Shown: positions 1 through 8,171 of the stretch, one piece after another
Layout: each line of letters starts with the position of its first letter
Numbering within the stretch: position 1 is the first letter of the stretch
Made by a program: the position numbers and the translations under genes
Assembly: GCF_020532645.1 (NCBI RefSeq)
Contig: NZ_JAJAUZ010000006.1
Span: forward strand, 124,001-188,000
DNA length: 64,000 nt
Direction of reading: 5' to 3'
Source of the DNA: Streptomyces bambusae
GTDB taxonomy: Bacteria > Actinomycetota > Actinomycetes > Streptomycetales > Streptomycetaceae
Notes under the pieces: generated by a model
What the model saw: the letters and a program-made list of their open reading frames with translations, nothing else
Told to the model about the DNA's origin: nothing
Databases searched by the model: none

Positions 1-1010
1 CCGTACGAGATGTGCGCGGCGCCCTCGGCCCGTATGTCCAGCCGCCAGCCCCGCAGTTGGGACCAGAACGCGGCGGCCGCGGGATGCGTGGCACGGGCGA
101 ACTCGGCGGACATCGTCATGAACGGCCGGTGCAGGTCACCGGCCAGCGGCGGTTGCATCTGCATCGGGGCGTCGAGGCTCAGCCCGGCACGGATGCGCCC
201 GTCCGCGAGCATGGCGCAGGCGGTGGCCGTGCCGCCCTTCGACCAGCCGAGGGCGCCGACGCGCCGGGGGTCGAGGGAGCCGAGGAGCCCGGCCGGCAAC
301 CTGCTGCGGCCGACGTCCGGATTGCACCCGGCAGCGAGCTGCTCGACACAGTCGACGGCGAAGCGCAGATCGGCGGCGAAGTCCCCGGGGTACGTCGGCG
401 CCTGGCTGTCGTCGAGGGGGACGGCGATCCGGCCGTCGGGGAACTCCGTGTACGTGTCGTACTGGTGGGCCAGGGTCACGACCGCGTACCCGTGACTGGC
501 GAGCTCCTGGACCACGATGGTGTGGTCGCCCTCGTGGCTGTGCGCACCGTGCGAGAACACGACGACGGGCAGCCGCCGGCCCGTTCGCCGCACCGGAGCC
601 CCCAGGCGGCCGGCCGTGAGCGGCCCCGCGGAGGCCAGCTCGCCCAACCCGGCATCGGTGACGAACGCCTTGAACGCGCCGTCCGGCATCCAGGGCGCCA
701 ACGGGTGGCGCCCGACGTCCCGGGCGGGGTACCAGACGGTGGCCATCAGCTCGCGGAAACGCCCGGGGCCCGCGATGACGTCCGGACGCGAGCGGTCGAC
801 CAGGTGCAACCGGACCGTACCCACCGGGTGCGGCCCGGTCGGCGCGGGCAGCGTGAGCCGCGCCCCGGCGGAGGCGGGAACCTTCCGGGCCACGGGCGTG
901 CCGGCCCAGGCCGGCCCGGCAACGGCGGCGAGTGGCACGGCGGCCAGCGCCGCGCCCACAATGCTGCGGCGCGTCACGCCCTGCCGACCGGCTAACTGCG
1001 TGGTGTTCAT
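1..1010 (-). CDS. Tat-exported PAF-acetylhydrolase-like serine hydrolase (3' end cut by window edge)
   Basis: An alpha/beta-hydrolase of the platelet-activating-factor acetylhydrolase/dienelactone-hydrolase type, probably an extracellular lipase or esterase. The ATG at 1010 gives a Tat-like leader (Arg14-Arg15, then a hydrophobic stretch to about residue 36 ending AWA). A PVVVFSHG oxyanion strand lies at 148-155, and the nucleophile elbow GWSKGG puts Ser257 in GxSxG. Asp280 (SLDAPM) and His333 (AAHISY) are the expected acid and base. That order and spacing match the PAF-AH II family. About 336 residues are visible, and the remaining C terminus lies left of position 1. It is transcribed away from the rest of the window and has no operon partner here. 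The substrate cannot be inferred. Confidence 0.85.
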   Translation of the reverse strand, partial: MNTTQLAGRQGVTRRSIVGAALAAVPLAAVAGPAWAGTPVARKVPASAGARLTLPAPTGPHPVGTVRLHLVDRSRPDVIAGPGRFRELMATVWYPARDVGRHPLAPWMPDGAFKAFVTDAGLGELASAGPLTAGRLGAPVRRTGRRLPVVVFSHGAHSHEGDHTIVVQELASHGYAVVTLAHQYDTYTEFPDGRIAVPLDDSQAPTYPGDFAADLRFAVDCVEQLAAGCNPDVGRSRLPAGLLGSLDPRRVGALGWSKGGTATACAMLADGRIRAGLSLDAPMQMQPPLAGDLHRPFMTMSAEFARATHPAAAAFWSQLRGWRLDIRAEGAAHISY

Positions 1011-1188
1011 GAGAGCTCTCCCCCGTGGTGACGGATCGTCAACCATGCCGCAACGGCCGTTCCGTGGGCACAGGGGAACCCTGCCAGACCACCCTCCCCT
1101 TCAGCATCAGCCCACGGTTCTACACCCTGGGTCTGAGCCCGGGCACCGGCCGCCGCAGCCACCCGCCCGCCCTGCCGCCGGGGGCAGG

Positions 1189-1377
1189 TCAGTCGCCGCC
1201 GTCGCTGCCGGACCCGCCGCTGAACCCACTGCTGCGGCTGCCGCCGCCCCACATGCCGCCGCGGCGCTTCCGCTGCGTCCCCCCGCCCGCGATGTGGAGC
1301 AGGAATGCGATCACGATCACCGCAGGGGTGATCAGGGATTCGAGCACGGGATCCTCCCGGAACCGCCGGCCACGCAT
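1189..1377 (-). CDS. Small single-pass membrane protein with Gly/Ser-rich tail
   Basis: A 62-residue reading frame with a charged N terminus ([10 protein letters not shown]), one hydrophobic segment at about residues 15-30, then a basic patch (QRKRR) and a Gly/Ser/Trp-rich tail ending in Asp. This layout (positive-inside segment, single helix, flexible GGGS tail) is common among unnamed small Streptomyces membrane proteins. The ATG at 1377 is chosen because nothing upstream in frame resembles a protein N terminus; the longer frame runs into the decayed SDR gene. No clear ribosome binding site is seen, so a chance ORF is possible. Confidence 0.4.
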   Translation of the reverse strand: MRGRRFREDPVLESLITPAVIVIAFLLHIAGGGTQRKRRGGMWGGGSRSSGFSGGSGSDGGD

Positions 1378-1479
1378 GCGGTCGCACCGTGTGTGACGAC
1401 GATGCCCGCCGAAGGCCCCGGGCCGAAACCGAGTTGAGGAACTCCAGAGCTTCACCTCCGGTGCGCAGAGGCGGCCACC

Positions 1480-2060
1480 GCCGTGCGGAACCCGACCGCT
1501 TCGGCGACGGTGCGGATCACTCCGGAGCGAAGGCGCCGGGAGCAGAACCGCCCGGCCGCCCTCACAGAGCGCACGGACGGCGAACTTGGTGGCGCAGTAG
1601 ACGGCGGCGGTGGGCACCACCTCGTACGCCCCGACGGAGGCGACGTTCACGATGTGCCCGCCGCCCTGGGCGCGCATCACCGGAAGGGCTGCGGCGATCC
1701 CGTACAGGACTCCCCGCAGGTTCACGTCGATCACCCGGTCCCGGTCCCGGACCCTGACTTCCTCCAGCGGCGACAGCGGCATGATGCCGGCGTTGTCGAC
1801 CATCACGTCCACCCGCCCGTAGAGGTCGCGTGCCGCCCGGACGAACGCCTGCACGTCGGCCGCGTCGGTGACGTCCAGCCGCCGGGCCGCAGCCGTGCCG
1901 CCCGAGTCGGCGATCTCCGCGGCGAGCGCGTCGAGACGCCCGGTGCGGCGTGCTCCCAGGAGCACGCCGTGGCCGTCGGCGGCGAGCCGGCGGGCGGTGG
2001 CCTCACCGCCCGGATCCGGCTGCCGCGCGCCGGGTGACTCCCGACCTGCGCACGCTGATC
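1480..2060 (-). pseudogene. Decayed short-chain dehydrogenase/reductase gene
   Basis: The minus strand encodes most of a classical SDR: the post-Rossmann segment [20 protein letters not shown], the [12 protein letters not shown] acid loop, NAG in [10 protein letters not shown], the Ser motif HIVNVASVG and the catalytic YxxxK (YCATK). The nucleotide-binding start is destroyed: where TGASSGIG should precede EATARRLA, the frame reads GARQPDPGG with no start codon. After RALCEG the frame shifts, so the C-terminal substrate region (about 70 residues expected) is lost. Both ends broken means it is not a functional gene. Intact SDRs of this type oxidise or reduce small alcohols or ketones with NAD(P). 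Confidence 0.75.
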
Positions 2061-2338
2061 GACGGCTACCGCGCCACCCCCTGCGCTCGTCATCGGCCCG
2101 GCCCTCGACACCCCGACCGCCGAAGCCCTCCGCCTCCTCCGCTCCGCACACGCCACGTCCCAACAGGCCGCCCGGAGCCGGTGAGCCGGCCGGTCACGGT
2201 GGGCGCCGCGGTCTCCCTGTCACTCCGGGCGGGTGAACTCGCCGACGGTTCCGTTGGCACAGGCGGCCCGGGCGCTGCCGATCAGGTCCGATGGCAGTCG
2301 CAACCCGCTGACCGTCCGGCCATCCGACAGGAGCAGGT

Positions 2339-3760
2339 GTGAGGAGACGCGTGCGTTCCGCGCTGCTGGGCCCTTCCGTGCTCGCCCTGCTCGCGGCGGT
2401 CGCCGCCGCCCCGACGGCTGCGGGCGTGCAGGGGCAGCGGGATCCAGCAGAGGCGTACATCGTGGTGCTCCAGGACGAGGCAGGGGACCCGGCCGCCGTC
2501 TCGAACCGGCACGCCCGGCGCTACGGGGCGGCGGCAACAGCCGTGTTCCGGCACGCCCTGAAGGGCTACGCGGTGCGGCTGACGGAGACGGAGGCCGCCG
2601 GCCTGCGGACCGAACCCGGCGTGCGGTTCGTCAGCAAGCAGCGCCACTACCGGCTCGGCCCGCCCCGGAGCAGGACCCCGGCCGGCTGCCGGGCCGCCAC
2701 GGGCGAGGAGCAGTGCCTGCCCGAGTGGGCCGACCGCGTCGAGGCCGACCGCTCCTCCGCCCGTTCGGGCGACGGCAGGGGCACCGTGACGGGTGTCGGC
2801 GTCGCGGTCATCGACAGCGGTATCCAGGGCACCCACCCCGACCTCGACGTCCGCGGCGGGGTGGACTGCCTCACCGGCAGTCCGGAGATTCCCGGGACCA
2901 GCCTGAACGCCCCCGACCCGCACGGGACGGAGGTCGGTGGGGTCATCGGCGCGAAGGACAACGGATTCGGCGTGGTCGGGATCGCTCCCGGAGTGCCCTT
3001 GTGGGCGGTCAAGGCGTTTCCCGACGACCCCACGCAGCTCGGTACGGACGAGGCCGTCCTGTGCGCGATCGACTGGGTCACCTCCACCCGCACCGACACC
3101 GACCCGGCCAACGACATCCACGTCGCCAACATGAGCTTCACCGCTGAGCCGGGCGCACAGGAGCAGGACGACGAGGCGTGCGGCACCCGGAACGCCGACC
3201 CCTTGCACCTGGCGGTGTGCCATGCGGTCCGGGCCGGAGTCACCTTGGTGGGCGCGGCGGGCAACGTGGGCCAGGACCTGGCCCGGCGCGGCCCGGCCGC
3301 CTACCAGGAGGTCATCACCGCGACCGCGATGGCCGACTTCGACGGCAGGCCGGGGGAGCGTGGGCGGTCCGACTGCCACGGCGTCGACCTGGGCGCGTTC
3401 GGGGAAGAGGACGACCAGGCCGCCCTGGAGTTCAGCAACTTCGCCCGGTCCGCGCGCGACCGCCGGCACACGGTGGCTGCCCCGGGGGTGTGCATCTTCA
3501 CCACCAGCTCCGCCCCCGAAGCCCCGTACACGGCCGTGGACGGCACCAGCTTCGCCTCGCCGGTGATCGCCGGCACCACGGCCCTGTGCATCGCACACGG
3601 CCCGTGCGGGCGGTCCACCCCCGCCCGCAATCTGCGCACGATCGTCGACGACTCCGCCCGCCACAGCCGCCACCACACCGCGTATGGCTACGAAGGCGAC
3701 CCCCACACCCCCTTCCCGGGCCGGTACTACGGGCCGCTCGTCCACGCCGGCGGCTACTAG
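2339..3760 (+). CDS. Secreted S8 (subtilisin-like) serine protease with I9 propeptide
   Basis: A 473-residue exported subtilase. The GTG start at 2339 follows AGGAG by five bases. The signal peptide covers about residues 1-29. An inhibitor-I9-like propeptide spans about 38-104, including the RHALKGYAVRLTE motif. In the catalytic domain Asp159 lies in VAVIDSG, His195 in DPHGTEVGG and Ser404 in DGTSFASP, and oxyanion Asn309 lies in GAAGN, so the triad is complete. Six or more Cys residues suggest disulfides. It is followed 221 bp downstream by a close paralogue (3982-5454) that has lost the His and Ser. This copy should be an active extracellular endopeptidase; whether it processes or is regulated by its partner is inference. 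Confidence 0.93.
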   Translation: MRRRVRSALLGPSVLALLAAVAAAPTAAGVQGQRDPAEAYIVVLQDEAGDPAAVSNRHARRYGAAATAVFRHALKGYAVRLTETEAAGLRTEPGVRFVSKQRHYRLGPPRSRTPAGCRAATGEEQCLPEWADRVEADRSSARSGDGRGTVTGVGVAVIDSGIQGTHPDLDVRGGVDCLTGSPEIPGTSLNAPDPHGTEVGGVIGAKDNGFGVVGIAPGVPLWAVKAFPDDPTQLGTDEAVLCAIDWVTSTRTDTDPANDIHVANMSFTAEPGAQEQDDEACGTRNADPLHLAVCHAVRAGVTLVGAAGNVGQDLARRGPAAYQEVITATAMADFDGRPGERGRSDCHGVDLGAFGEEDDQAALEFSNFARSARDRRHTVAAPGVCIFTTSSAPEAPYTAVDGTSFASPVIAGTTALCIAHGPCGRSTPARNLRTIVDDSARHSRHHTAYGYEGDPHTPFPGRYYGPLVHAGGY

Positions 3761-3933
3761 GGGTGTTGCGAACGTCCCGCACGGCACCCACGGCGCCCGG
3801 CACGCACTCTCGCCGCACCGGCCGAAGCCCCGAGTACGCCCGGTACGAGGACCTTCGCCCGGCACGCCGAGAGCACGCACCGGACACCGCGGGCACCGCG
3901 GGCACCGCACAGGACCTTCGCAACACCCCCTAG
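3757..3933. repeat. 177-bp imperfect palindrome between the two S8 genes
   Basis: The ends read CTA-GGGGTGTTGCGAA (3757-3772) and its complement at 3918-3933, the left end overlapping the upstream stop codon. The match continues inward for about 80 bp per arm, with one roughly 9-bp insertion in the right arm, to a centre near 3840. By eye, the arms differ at about 16 aligned positions in the part I compared, of which about 13 are transitions all in the same sense (left C/right-complement T, or left A/right-complement G). A minus-strand RNA could therefore keep G-U pairs where a plus-strand RNA would have C-A mismatches. It could be a palindromic mobile element remnant, a structured RNA, or an elaborate terminator. 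Confidence 0.7.
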
Positions 3934-3981
3934 ACCTCCGTCGGCCCCAGAACCGGCCGCGGGCGCAGGACAGGAGCAAGC

Positions 3982-5454
3982 ATGACCCTTCCCCGGCGTT
4001 CGACCGCGCTGACCACCACCACACTCGCGCTCGCCCTGGCCCTGGGCACCGGCGGCCTCCAAGCGAACGCGACGGGCGACGGGCCTCCGGCCCGGGCCGA
4101 TGCGGGCGACCCGACCGCTCGGTACATCGTCGTCCTCCCGGACGACGCCGACCCCACCGCACTCTCCGACCGGCAGACCCGCAGGCTGCGCACCACCCGG
4201 ACGGCGATCTTCCGACACGCCCTCAAGGGCTACGCCGCCGAACTCACCGTCTCCCAGGCCGCCGAACTGCGCCGCGACCCGGCCGTCCGCTTCGTGGCGG
4301 CCGAACGCTCCTACCAGCGCACCGAATCCGGTGCCCCGGCGGTACCCGCGACGGGCACGCCCCGCACCGCCGGACGTTGCACGACGGCCACCGACCTCAC
4401 CCGCCGGCAGTGCTTGCCGATGTGGGCCGATCGCATCGACGCCGAGAAGTCCTCGGTGCGCTCCGGTGACGGCCGGGGTCCCGCACCGGACGTGAACGTC
4501 GCGATCGTCGACAGCGGCGTCGCCGGGGACCATCCCGACCTCGACGTCCGCGGCGGTGCCGACTGCCTCACCGGAACTGCGGAACTGCCCGGGACCGCCC
4601 TGTCGGACCCCCTGCAGGTCGGGACCGCCAAGGCCGCGATCATCGGCGCCCGGGACAACGACCGGGGCATCGTCGGCGTGGCGCCGGGAACCCCGCTGTG
4701 GCCGGTGAAGGTCTTCGCCGACGACGGCCGGCCCGCCTCCGACAGCCAACTGCTGTGCGCCCTCGACTGGCTCGCCTCGACCCGGGCGGACACCACCCCC
4801 GCCAACGACATCGCCGTGGCCCACCTCGGCTTCACCCGCACACACTTCTTTCAGCAGCCGGACGACGGCCGGTGCGGAACCCTCAACCAGGACGCCCTCC
4901 ACCTCGCCGTCTGCAACACGGTCCGGGCAGGCGTGACCCTCGTCGCCTCCGCCGCCAACTTCAACGTAGGCTTCGCCATGACGACCCCGGCCGCGTACGA
5001 CGAGGTCGTCACCACCACCGCGATGACCGACTTCGACGGCAAACCGGGTGGCAAGACCTCCCCCACCTGTCAGGGGGAGGACCTGGCCACCTTCGGATAC
5101 CTCGACGACCAGGCCGCGATCCCCTTCAGCAACTTCGCGCGGTCCGCAGCCGACCGACGCCACACCGTCGCCGCCCCCGGGATCTGTCTGGAAACGGCGC
5201 CCGACCCTGCCGACCCCGCCCCCGCCCTCTACGCCGGCGCGGGCCTGGCCGCCGCGATCGCCACCGGGGTCGCCGCGCTGTGCGTGGAGGCCGGCCGGTG
5301 CGGACGAGCCACCCCGGCCAAGAACGTACGCACCCTCGTGGACGACGCCGCCGCCCACGGCCGGCACCACCCCGGATACGGCTTCTACGGAGACCCCCGC
5401 CACCCCATCAGAGGCCGCTTCTACGGCCCCCTGCTCTCCGCAAGGCTCTACTGA
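3982..5454 (+). CDS. Secreted S8-family pseudoprotease (paralogue of upstream subtilase)
   Basis: 490 residues, colinear with the 2339-3760 product from propeptide to C terminus (shared FRHALKGYA, DLDVRGG, DCLTG, FSNFARSA and RRHTVAAPG segments). Signal peptide about residues 1-30. Asp177 of the triad survives (VAIVDSG), but the His position reads LQVGTAKAA (Val213) and the Ser position reads YAGAGLAAA (Gly421) where the active copy has DGTSFASP. The oxyanion GN motif is altered to AANFN. The frame is intact over its full length with no frameshift, so it is maintained as a protein rather than simply decaying. Likely roles are binding, chaperoning or inhibiting the active copy, or a structural role; none can be shown here. 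Confidence 0.9.
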   Translation: MTLPRRSTALTTTTLALALALGTGGLQANATGDGPPARADAGDPTARYIVVLPDDADPTALSDRQTRRLRTTRTAIFRHALKGYAAELTVSQAAELRRDPAVRFVAAERSYQRTESGAPAVPATGTPRTAGRCTTATDLTRRQCLPMWADRIDAEKSSVRSGDGRGPAPDVNVAIVDSGVAGDHPDLDVRGGADCLTGTAELPGTALSDPLQVGTAKAAIIGARDNDRGIVGVAPGTPLWPVKVFADDGRPASDSQLLCALDWLASTRADTTPANDIAVAHLGFTRTHFFQQPDDGRCGTLNQDALHLAVCNTVRAGVTLVASAANFNVGFAMTTPAAYDEVVTTTAMTDFDGKPGGKTSPTCQGEDLATFGYLDDQAAIPFSNFARSAADRRHTVAAPGICLETAPDPADPAPALYAGAGLAAAIATGVAALCVEAGRCGRATPAKNVRTLVDDAAAHGRHHPGYGFYGDPRHPIRGRFYGPLLSARLY

Positions 5455-5550
5455 TCCCGTTGTCATCCGGCGCACGGTCACGTGGACACACGCGCCGGAG
5501 CCGCGGCCACCCACGCCCCCGCTGTCGGCAGCGTCCGACACACTGGCCGC

Positions 5551-6219
5551 ATGGAGAACCACGAGGAACACGACGGCTCGGTCGACCCGCGCGCGCTGCT
5601 GGAGCGGACGGACTGGGACGCCGTGTACCACTGCTGCTGGGACATGGCTCCGCCGACCGAGGACATCCTGCTGCGCCTCTTCGCCGACGACGCGGCCGAA
5701 CAGGGCCACGCCCTGCGGGAGTTGAGGGAGGCGGTCTGGCGGGGAAACGTCGTGTCCAGTGCCACCGCACCGGCCGTGTCGTTCGTCGCTGCGGTCCTCG
5801 GTGATCCCAGGACCCTGGTCCCGGTCACCGACCGGACACCCGACGAGGAGCGCGAGCAGGGCACCCGGATCCGCTTCCCGCTGCGCGCCGGCCTGCTCGA
5901 CTGGCTCGGCGACGTGCTGGAGGACGCCGCCCGCCAGCAGGGCTGCGCGTACGGCGACGAGGAGGACGTCGAGGCCGTGCTCGCCCAGGCCCCCGCCCTC
6001 CACGACGCCGTCCGGCCCTTCCTCGACGACACGTCCCCCGACGTCCGCGAGGCGGCCCTCGGTGCGTTCCTGCCCCTGCTCTCCCTCCCCGCCCTGACGG
6101 GCCGGATACCGGAACACCGGGACCGCGTACGCCGGCTCTCCCGCAGCGGCGGGCGGCACCGGGCGCGGGCCGTGGACACCCTCGCCTTCTGGGGCGAGGA
6201 CCTCTCCACCGTTCTGTGA
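5551..6219 (+). CDS. Hypothetical HEAT-repeat-like protein
   Basis: 222 residues with no signal peptide or membrane segment. It is rich in acidic and alanine residues and built of helical segments such as AVRPFLDDTSPDVREAALGA, which resembles a HEAT/armadillo repeat; similar spacing is seen around residues 75-95 and 165-195. The ATG at 5551 (MENHEEHDG) is preferred to an in-frame ATG at 5482 because the intervening sequence is low-complexity. Such proteins are common and unnamed in Streptomyces. It stands alone between the S8 pair and the rearrangement scar. Function unknown. Confidence 0.6.
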   Translation: MENHEEHDGSVDPRALLERTDWDAVYHCCWDMAPPTEDILLRLFADDAAEQGHALRELREAVWRGNVVSSATAPAVSFVAAVLGDPRTLVPVTDRTPDEEREQGTRIRFPLRAGLLDWLGDVLEDAARQQGCAYGDEEDVEAVLAQAPALHDAVRPFLDDTSPDVREAALGAFLPLLSLPALTGRIPEHRDRVRRLSRSGGRHRARAVDTLAFWGEDLSTVL

Positions 6220-6234
6220 CCGGGACGGCCGGGC

Positions 6235-6425
6235 TCAGGTGTTGGCGGCGCCGTAGTGCAGGGCGCCGCCCTGTGGGAGCAGGTATCCGATGTCGCGCCT
6301 CTGCGGCAGCCTTCCCTCCAGCGCCGATGCGTCGGTGCAGCCGGAGACCTCGAAACCGATGACCCCGAGACTGAAGGGGGCGTTCTTGGTGGCGTCCCGC
6401 AGCGGGTTCTCGGCCACGCGGCGCG
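6235..6425 (-). pseudogene. 3' fragment of a minus-strand gene, 5' part lost at a junction near 6425
   Basis: A protein-like C terminus (GVIGFEVSGCTDAS ... LPQRRDIGYLLPQGG ... YGAANT, stop at 6235) reads leftwards, but its upstream portion is abruptly replaced near 6425 by the interior of an oppositely oriented FG-GAP gene. The fragment has no start codon of its own. I do not recognise the family. The abutment of two truncated genes, each missing its 5' end at the same point, is the signature of an inversion or deletion breakpoint. Confidence 0.5.
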
Positions 6426-7417
6426 CACCACCGCCGGCAACGCCTGGTCCGCCCCGGCCGTCCTGCCCGGCTCGGCCCGCGCCCCCGAGCGGCGGTACAT
6501 GGCCGGGGTGAACGCCGCCGTCGCGGCCGGCTCCGGCGGCTCGGCCGCGGCGGTCTGGCGGCGGGACGCGCGGACCCTCCACACCTCGGACACCCTGGAA
6601 TCCCTGTCCGTGACGGGCTCCGCCGTCCCCGCGAGGGCCGTGCTCAACGCGAAGGCCACCGGCACCGCCTGGGCCCCGGCCTGGGCCCTGAACCGGCCCG
6701 CGGCCTCGTGGTCGGTCACCCTGACCCGACGCCGAGAGGGGCACGGAAGTCCGCACCTTCGGCGGCAGCGTGCAGGGCCGGAAGATCACGGCGGCCTGGA
6801 ACGGACGGACGAACAAGAAGGCCATCACCCCGAACGGGCCGCTCACGTGGACGCTGAAGGCCACCCCGGCCGGCGGCACGGTCCCGGTCTTCCTCGCGTC
6901 GGGCCCGGTCACCGTGTCCGGCGGCGCGGCCGTGTTCCGCGACCACGGCGCGAAGACCGGCGCCCCCGACGGCACCGGCGACGTCATGTCCGTGAACGGC
7001 ACCACCCTGCGCACCGCGTACGGGAACTCCGGCACCGACGACTTCAGCGGCAGCGTGACCACCACCGGCTGGCCGAAGGGCTTCCGCCCCGTCCCCATGG
7101 GCGACATGGACGGCGACCGCTGCAACGACACCCTGGTCCGCTTCCCCGACGGCGAGATGCGCCGCTACACCCCCGCCTGCGGGGCCGCCCTCAAGCCGGC
7201 GACCATCCACAAGGTCCTGGGCAAGGGCTGGAACGCGTACGACCTCATGACCTCGCCCGGGGACGTCAACAAGGACGGACGCCCCGACCTGGTCACCCGC
7301 GATCCCAAGACCGGCGTCCTGTACCTGTACCTGTACACCACCACCGCTTCCGGGATCCTGGCTCCCCGGGTCTCCCTCGGCGCCGGCTGGCAGGTTTACA
7401 CCGGCGGCATCCACTAG
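6426..7417 (+). pseudogene. 5'-truncated, frameshifted FlgD-like/FG-GAP secreted protein
   Basis: The first frame (6426 to about 6725) encodes ARTTAGNAWSAP through RPAASWSVTLT. The second (about 6725-7417) continues with GTEVRTFGGSVQGRKI, an Ig/FlgD-like strand set, then FG-GAP Ca-binding loops (GDMDGDRCNDTLV and GDVNKDGRPDLVT), and stops after VYTGGIH. Removing one C from the CCC at about 6724 rejoins them as SVTLTDAERGTEVR, so a single +1 insertion separates the halves. The N-terminal part of what is normally a several-hundred-residue exported protein is missing. It is either a pseudogene or, for the frameshift alone, a sequencing error; the missing 5' end is not explained by that. Confidence 0.7.
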
Positions 7418-7463
7418 GCGTATCCACCACGGGTGTTGTCGGCGCGGGCCCGGCCCTGCGCAC

Positions 7464-7524
7464 GGCGCAGCCCCGGCAGGCCGGTCCCCGATCAGGACCG
7501 GCCACGTCTGCCGGGGGCTGCGCC
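7464..7524. terminator. Compound bidirectional hairpin terminator
   Basis: The outer arms 7464-7479 and 7508-7524 pair over 16 bp with one bulged G. Inside them 7479-7487 and 7495-7503 form a perfect 9-bp stem with a 7-nt loop. It sits between the convergent FG-GAP remnant (+) and the small secreted protein gene (-), as expected for a shared terminator. Confidence 0.7.
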
Positions 7525-7552
7525 TAAGACCACTGCCGCGCTGCCGAAACCG

Positions 7553-7978
7553 CTACCTCACCGACCTGCAGTTCACCACGCTGCCGTTGTCCACGTCGCA
7601 GATCCGGAACCGCAGGTCCTTGACGGGGCCGGCGTCCTCGAGGGACACGGTCCCCGGTGAGCTCTTGACGGTCTCCCAGTTCAGGTCGAGCCAGTACCCG
7701 GCCACCGGTGAGGTCCACACCCACCGCAGTCCCTTGTACTGGAGGGCGAGACCGTACGCGCAGGTCTTCTCCAGGGTCAGGTGGCCCTCCGTCCGGTAAC
7801 CCGTCTGACTGTCGTACGTGCCGGTCTTGAACCACCGGTAGTCGCCCCGCGCCGAAGCGCACGAGGTGTTCCCGCTGATCGGCGCGGCGTACGCGGACGT
7901 GGGCAGCGCCAGGGTGATGACCGCCGCACCCGCGGCGGCGATCGAACTCGCCGCGAGGGACTTCCTGTACCGCTTCAC
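7553..7978 (-). CDS. Small secreted protein of unknown function
   Basis: 141 residues. The GTG at 7978 follows a strong GAGGAGG. A Sec signal peptide (VKRYRKSLAASS then an Ala-rich core ending SAYA) covers about residues 1-30. The mature part of about 110 residues is rich in Trp and Tyr and has two possible Cys pairs, SCAS with KTCAY and RICDV with VNCRS. It reads like a compact beta-rich exoprotein. It is divergent from the DUF5937 regulator at 8172, 193 bp away, so that regulator is a candidate controller. I do not recognise a family. Confidence 0.75.
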   Translation of the reverse strand: MKRYRKSLAASSIAAAGAAVITLALPTSAYAAPISGNTSCASARGDYRWFKTGTYDSQTGYRTEGHLTLEKTCAYGLALQYKGLRWVWTSPVAGYWLDLNWETVKSSPGTVSLEDAGPVKDLRFRICDVDNGSVVNCRSVR

Positions 7979-8134
7979 GCGTTCCTCCTCGTCTCGGCAC
8001 CCCTGCACTCCGGGGTGGTGGTGGGGCGCTCGGTGTGAGGAAGCGCCCTGACGAACAGGGTTCATTCGGGGCGGCAGCGAAATCGACTCGTTTCGGTCTG
8101 CCCCGAAACGAGGCCGGGGGGAAGCCTTTCGAAA

Positions 8135-8164
8135 GGGGCAGGGGCAGGGGCAGGGGCAGGGGGA
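8135..8164 (+). repeat. GGGGCA hexanucleotide tandem repeat next to a ribosome binding site
   Basis: Four perfect GGGGCA units (8135-8158) are followed by a variant GGGGGA (8159-8164) that itself supplies the Shine-Dalgarno-like sequence for the GTG start at 8172. Changes in unit number would not alter reading frame but would move the promoter relative to the start and could change leader structure. Confidence 0.8.
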
Positions 8165-8171
8165 GATGGGA

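Noticed and set aside
12-1437. Plus-strand open frames across the first kilobase
   Set aside because: They are shadows of the minus-strand hydrolase, which has a full leader, catalytic triad and sensible start.
2061-2338. Plus-strand pieces [13 protein letters not shown] and [20 protein letters not shown] that would join after a frameshift
   Set aside because: They may be a relic, but are too short to assign to any family or to define ends.
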